In this document: in pieces, positions 60,064-64,000 of the stretch
How the letters are laid out: the number at the start of each line of letters is the position of its first letter
How positions within the stretch are numbered: position 1 is the first letter of the stretch
Source: Sequoia sempervirens
Taxonomy: Eukaryota > Streptophyta > Pinopsida > Cupressales > Cupressaceae
Length of the DNA: 64,000 nucleotides
NCBI GenBank assembly: GCA_007258455.2
Contig: VDFB02252616.1
Span: 119,448,552 to 119,512,551, forward strand
Reading direction: 5' to 3'
The notes under the pieces: generated by a model
Database searches by the model: none
The model's input: the letters and a program-made list of their open reading frames with translations, nothing else
What the model was told of the DNA's origin: nothing
Made by a program: the position numbers and the translations under genes

Positions 60064-61353
60064 TGTTTAGAATGTGTGTCTCAAACTCACTGGTGAAACC
60101 CTGGTTTTATTGCTTAGACCTTTGAAAGTGATGGATCCTTCTTGTACCATTGTACTATTGGAAATTGTACCTCAACTTGTTGGCTTGTATCTCTATTCAA
60201 GTATACATTGTCAGCCAATTGCTGAAGTTCCTAAGTTTTGTAACTTCTTGTCATGGAGTTTGGAAGTTTCGTAACTTCTTGTCGTGGAGTTTGGAAGTTT
60301 CGTAACTTCTTGTCATGGAGTTTGGAGGTTTCGTAACCTAGTCGAGGAGTTTGGAAGTTTTGTAACCTACCAAATGACAAATATCCTTCGTTGTCTCGAC
60401 ATTGATGTTTTCGGTAACTTTGTAACTTGTTTGTAGTGGTTATGAAGTTTGAGTTTTCTCCGACTGGGCGACAGTGGTCACGGGGATTGGTAAATTCATA
60501 ACTTGTATGTGGTGGTTATGAAGTTAACATTTTGGGTGACGCGCCGATGGGTGTTCACTTTGGTGAGGCCATTCCAATGGTTGGTTTGATTGTGGGTGTA
60601 TGAGTGAGTTGGTAATCAAAAGGGCTAACTCGTAGATACCTAAAGTCTTTGGGATTTTGTTTATATACTAATGACTGTTAATATTTTGCGCCAATGTGGG
60701 ATAATGTTGACAGTTGAGATTTTTTCTGGTTGAGTGAACTGAATAGGTTTGGACAGTAGATTCCTGGAAATTGAAGAGTCGACATGAATATAGCAAGTAG
60801 AACGGCAGAATGATTGGAGGGTCTGAACCTAAGAAGCCATGAGGTAGTGCTAGCCGAAAGGCTAGCTGTGCGAGTGGGCTAGTGAAATGAAATGAATCTA
60901 CACTATGTGTTATGTGAGGACATTGCAACAGTGCGAGGATTTTGAACAATGTTGTTGCCTGTATTCTCCAGATGAACAAGATGTAAACTCCTAAAGAGCA
61001 TAGCTCTGAGATTGTACTGTAACTATTGTTGTTGTTGATTAATACAATTGAGCTGAGTGTTTTGGAGGGTGGGGTTTTTTACTTGAAAGGGTTTTCCCCA
61101 CAAAAATCTATGTGTTCATTTGTTTATCTTTCATGTTGGTTGGTTTTGTAATTTGAATCGGTACATAAGTGTTGAATTTGGTTAAGTTTGGATGTGCTTT
61201 TCTTAGAAGAGTTAATGAGGTAAATCAACTGTGCCAGTTTCTGCTTTATGGCATAGTAGTATGTGTCTTTGAGGAAATTTAATGGAATTAAAATCACTAA
61301 AGGCACTGCAGTTCTTAGATGTCCCATTCTAAGATGACCTAATTTTCCCTACA
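60064..61353 (+). repeat. Element L 3' LTR (1,290 bp)
   Basis: Starts TGTTTAGAATG directly after the polypurine tract and ends CCCTACA. It matches the 5' LTR throughout except for the 76-bp segment, which is single here (about 60,425-60,510). Confidence 0.9.
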
Positions 61354-62431
61354 CATAGTAACAATAGATCTGAGAAGGGTGTGATTTTATGCACCTGTCA
61401 CAAAAACATTGTGCTAAGTGTCCTCCTAGGACTCATTCGCCCAAGGGAAAATGGGTCTCTCTACAAGGGTTAAAAAATTGCTTTCACAGTCCTCTATCCC
61501 TTGGTCTACACTCCCAATTCCTCTGGATTTCACATTCATAAATTCAAAATTAAATTCTAAAAGTGAGTTTCAGTGGCTTGACTACAACTTTTACATTTTT
61601 TCTCCTTTTGATAGATCTTCAATCTTTCTTCAACCTATATTTGCAAAACACACAAGAGGGAAAAATTGTTTTTTTGGTGAATGGGGGTTCACCTTGGTCA
61701 AATCCCATTTTGGTAATTAAACCTTGAAATGAAATAATGAAACATAAAAGGAATGATGAATGAGCACTTGTTATGTTGCAACTCACCAAACCCTTAAAGG
61801 ACTGAAACTTAGTACATCTCTCCAAGGTCTTGATCTTGCATGAAGTGGTTGATTGGATGTTGATCTTGATGCTTGAATCTTGATTTGAATGCTTGAAACC
61901 TACATCACAATGTTAGCTCCAAAAACATGCATGAATGAAGATAAATTTTACATGATGCTTGAGATCTTGAATGCTACAACAAATGACCGAGAAATTTGTT
62001 ATTGAAAACCTTTGAAAATAATCTTAGCTTTTGTCACCTCTTGCTAGATGTTTTGAATTTATAAAAAGACTAGTTATTTATAGGTATTTTTCTAATTTCT
62101 TGAGAATTAAACATTACAAGCCGACATTTGAATTTGAATTTGGGATCATAAAAAGGCCGCCAAAAACATTTAAAACTTGAATTTAGCAACTTAAAGGGGA
62201 CCCATTCGCCCTAGGGTGAATGGGTCCTGACCTAAATTTCCAGGACCTATTCATTCAAGGTGTTAAAAATGATAATTGCATTAATTAAATATTAATTTCC
62301 CTTTTAGAAATTATAATTAATTAGGCTTGTAGATGCAAAATTGGGCTAATTAGAGGCTTAATTAAGTCCAATTAATTAAGGGACCCAAACATAATGTGAA
62401 AATGCAAAGGAGTACATTTTTTGATAGTACA
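61354..62431 (-). repeat. Element H 5' LTR, proximal segment (copy C)
   Basis: Begins with the element L target duplication CATAG, then taacaatagat as in copy A. It continues to TACA at 62431, the minus-strand LTR start (TGTACTATC). It contains the TATA box (62075-62082) and the palindrome cluster (62199-62226 and on). It is followed by GATAG at 62432-62436, the right target duplication of element H. Confidence 0.9.
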
Positions 62432-62436
62432 GATAG

Positions 62437-63412
62437 ATATCCAAAATTACAAAGATATTAACCTTCAACAACAATTAGAAACCCCCAAACATAATGTATA
62501 TTGTAAATGAAGCCTTCCTAAAAAGATAGAACCTGCCTAGGAGTCATGATGTCTAAGTAATCAGTTACAATGCTAAATATGCAAAATATGGAATAAAATA
62601 TACTTGAGGCCGAATCAAGAAAAGTGCATGGGCACAATGATAGAGCTCCTCAATACCTTTCTAATGCCGCAAAAATCATGAAAAATGGAGATATAGGAAA
62701 AAAGTTATGAGCTCAGAGGTCCAAATGGGAGATTTGACTTCAAATAGAAATAAAATATTCCAAGAATAAAATTTTATTATAATACCTACACCACTCGAAA
62801 GTGCTTGGAACTAGACTTCCAATGATATCTTGTTTTTGAAATTTTGATACCTGAATCAAAAGTTATGGTGATTTTAAGAATACTACCCAATTAAGACTTG
62901 AGGGGCCAAATTAAGCCCCCTAAGGGTTGTCGGGTGGTTTCCATGTGACCAGAAGCTAGAAGACAGGTTTGAGCACTAGTATGATGGTCATTTAACTATA
63001 AAATTTAACACATTCTTCTATGATAATCATTTGGCCATCAAATTTAAGATAGTCGCCTATTTTTTTTTCGACAAAAGGCTAAGAGCCTATATATATTATT
63101 TATATAATAAAGTTTGAAATACAAAAGTTTTAAAAGATACCAAATTTTTTCCATATCTACTAGCAATATTTGATACAAATTTCCCAGAATACCCAAAAAT
63201 TGGCCAAATCTTACATACTGTTTGAAATTATTACATATTTCATAGTAATGTAACTAATACAAACTATATACTTTATACAAGTGAAGCAGAATGAGCCATT
63301 CACCAAAAATACTACTTTTTAAAGCTTGATATTTTGACTTTCGATTACAAACTGTGAGTTTTATAGGATATTTACAACAAGGAACCAAAAAATCCAAGGA
63401 ACTTGAACTTGA
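62437..63412. other. Right flank, no recognised gene
   Basis: About 1 kb of low-GC DNA. Before element H inserted, this joined the sequence left of 14,723, so it is the 5' side of the copia-type Gag remnant. I found neither an LTR nor a start region that I can support. Confidence 0.4.
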
Positions 63413-63860
63413 TCAATCAGATGTATCTTCATCCACCGCTACATTACCAGAAGTTTCCACCACACCTTCATTGAGATCAAAACTTGATTGATGATATTGA
63501 TGCACAACTTGTAGCAATTCATTTTCACATAGGTATCCTAGGCACACCATCTTCTACACTATTATTTTGATCAAATCAAAAGATTGCAACAAGTCTAAAG
63601 TGTTAGATAAAAAAGACTAAAAGAAACTGTGAAGGAAACACTAAACATCTGGGACAAATCAACTTTTTCTCTTGCACTATTATTTCAAGCAAATCAAAAG
63701 ACTGCAACAAGTCTAAAGTGTTAGGAAAAAGACTAAAAGCAACTGTGAAGGAAACACCAAACATATGGGATAAATCAAATTTTGATAATACATTTGAAAA
63801 AGGCATTTCCCATTCTCGAATTTGAATTGCAACCATGTAATTCTTTGGTAAATATTCCAT
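63413..63860 (-). pseudogene. Decayed ORF of unknown family with a 118-bp tandem duplication
   Basis: From the ATG at 63860 the frame reads MEYLPKNYMVAIQIREWEM, then DLSHMFGVSFTVAFSLF and DLLQSFDLLEIIVQEK. It runs out of frame at 63603 because a 118-bp unit (63551-63668 and 63669-63786) is duplicated. After the second unit, past a TAG at a Gln-compatible position, a clean acidic C-terminus is visible (CLGYLCENELLQVVHQYH, ending DEDTSD and TGA at 63413). No family is recognised. The orderly composition suggests a real ancestral gene, possibly truncated upstream, since 63,861-64,000 shows no clear continuation. Confidence 0.45.
63551..63786. repeat. 118-bp tandem duplication
   Basis: Two units at offset 118 bp share gcaacaagtctaaagtgtta and actgtgaaggaaacac. 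They differ by about a dozen changes. The unit length is not a multiple of three, so it breaks the minus-strand frame. Confidence 0.85.
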
Positions 63861-64000
63861 TTACACAAACAAGCCTCAACAATTTTTTTTTAGCTCAACC
63901 CCACCTCTTCACATCCTGGACTTTAAAAGTCCCCAAACACCCAAATTTGATATTGACAACAACACACTAATTTGTGAAAGGAAAATGATAACCCTAACAT

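Larger units (their letters stand above)
55160..61353 (+). mobile_element. Element L: LARD-like LTR element inside the 5' LTR of H (6,194 bp)
   Basis: LTRs at 55160-56527 and 60064-61353 start TGTT and end TACA. The TSD is CAAAG (55155-55159) against CATAG (61354-61358), one mismatch. The intact site is preserved in copies A and B of the H LTR (caacaaagtaacaat). The primer-binding site, TGGTATGAAACC at 56530, is close to the initiator-methionine tRNA site common in plant elements. The polypurine tract is aactgggagat (60053-60063), a copia-like form. The 3.54-kb interior has no recognisable gene. This fits a large retrotransposon derivative mobilised by another element. About 16 differences in the first ~180 bp of the LTRs (about 9%). 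Confidence 0.88.
14728..62431 (-). mobile_element. Element H: Ty3/gypsy element hosting the nested insertions
   Basis: This is the outermost element of the nest. The plus-strand left end TGAAACATAGG (14728) and the right end ending TACA (62431) are flanked by identical GATAG. Read on the minus strand it runs: 5' LTR (62431 to 54874, split by element L), a candidate primer-binding site (54870-54858), leader (54873-54460 and 24123-23576, split by element G), gag-protease (23575-20358), 3' untranslated part, polypurine tract, 3' LTR (16058-14728). No reverse transcriptase or integrase was found, so H looks deletion-derived. The 3' region is duplicated (see separate entries). In the first ~205 aligned bp I counted about 14 differences between its LTRs (about 7%). 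Confidence 0.85.

Overview
The window looks like heterochromatic, repeat-packed DNA of a large plant genome, most likely a seed plant such as a conifer. This rests on the density of nested LTR retrotransposons, a DUF4283-type LINE ORF1, Tat-like Ty3/gypsy remnants, a Ty1/copia Gag remnant and a low-GC background full of stop-riddled ORFs. I see no intact host gene, tRNA, rRNA or CRISPR. The species call is inference.

Left part (1-14,727). A decayed LINE ORF1 lies on the minus strand (145-1617). It is followed by a nearly pure A/T tract (about 1,690-2,450) and an 18-bp minisatellite. A broken Ty3/gypsy pol (RT, RNase H, integrase) lies on the plus strand (2,689-5,558). Next come about 3 kb with nothing I recognise, a decayed coiled-coil ORF with an internal ~545-bp duplication (about 8,678-10,740), a further stretch with no recognised gene, and a decayed copia-type Gag on the minus strand (14,045-14,712).

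Main structure (14,728-62,431). One minus-strand Ty3/gypsy element (H) fills the rest. It is bounded by a perfect 5-bp target duplication, GATAG, 47.7 kb apart. Its 3' LTR is at 14,728-16,058. That LTR and its neighbourhood are duplicated 2,783 bp away, across a strange deletion-riddled junction (16,998-17,580). Gag-protease is at 20,358-23,575 and the 5' LTR is at 54,874-62,431. Two elements are nested in H. Element G (24,124-54,459, TSD GGTTT/GGTTC) has very long LTRs (about 6.9 kb) and a short 3.7-kb interior encoding a Gag-like protein with three zinc-knuckle-like modules. Element L (55,160-61,353, TSD CAAAG/CATAG) has LTRs of about 1.3 kb and a 3.5-kb interior with no recognisable gene, so it is LARD-like. 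It splits the 5' LTR of H. Inside the 5' LTR of G sits element P (30,567-43,413, TSD GTAGG). P has LTRs of about 1.3 kb and a 10.2-kb interior with GC-rich hairpin arrays, several tandem repeats and a Pro/Ser-rich, G-patch-bearing decayed polyprotein.

Right flank (62,437-64,000). Mostly featureless, with a short decayed minus-strand ORF carrying a 118-bp tandem duplication.

How it fits together: I recognise no reverse transcriptase or integrase in any of the four nested elements (H, G, P, L). The nest therefore looks like a stack of non-autonomous or deletion-derived elements that would have needed enzymes supplied by relatives. LTRs, target duplications, primer-binding sites and polypurine tracts were read directly from the sequence. 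Lineage names are by motif recognition only.
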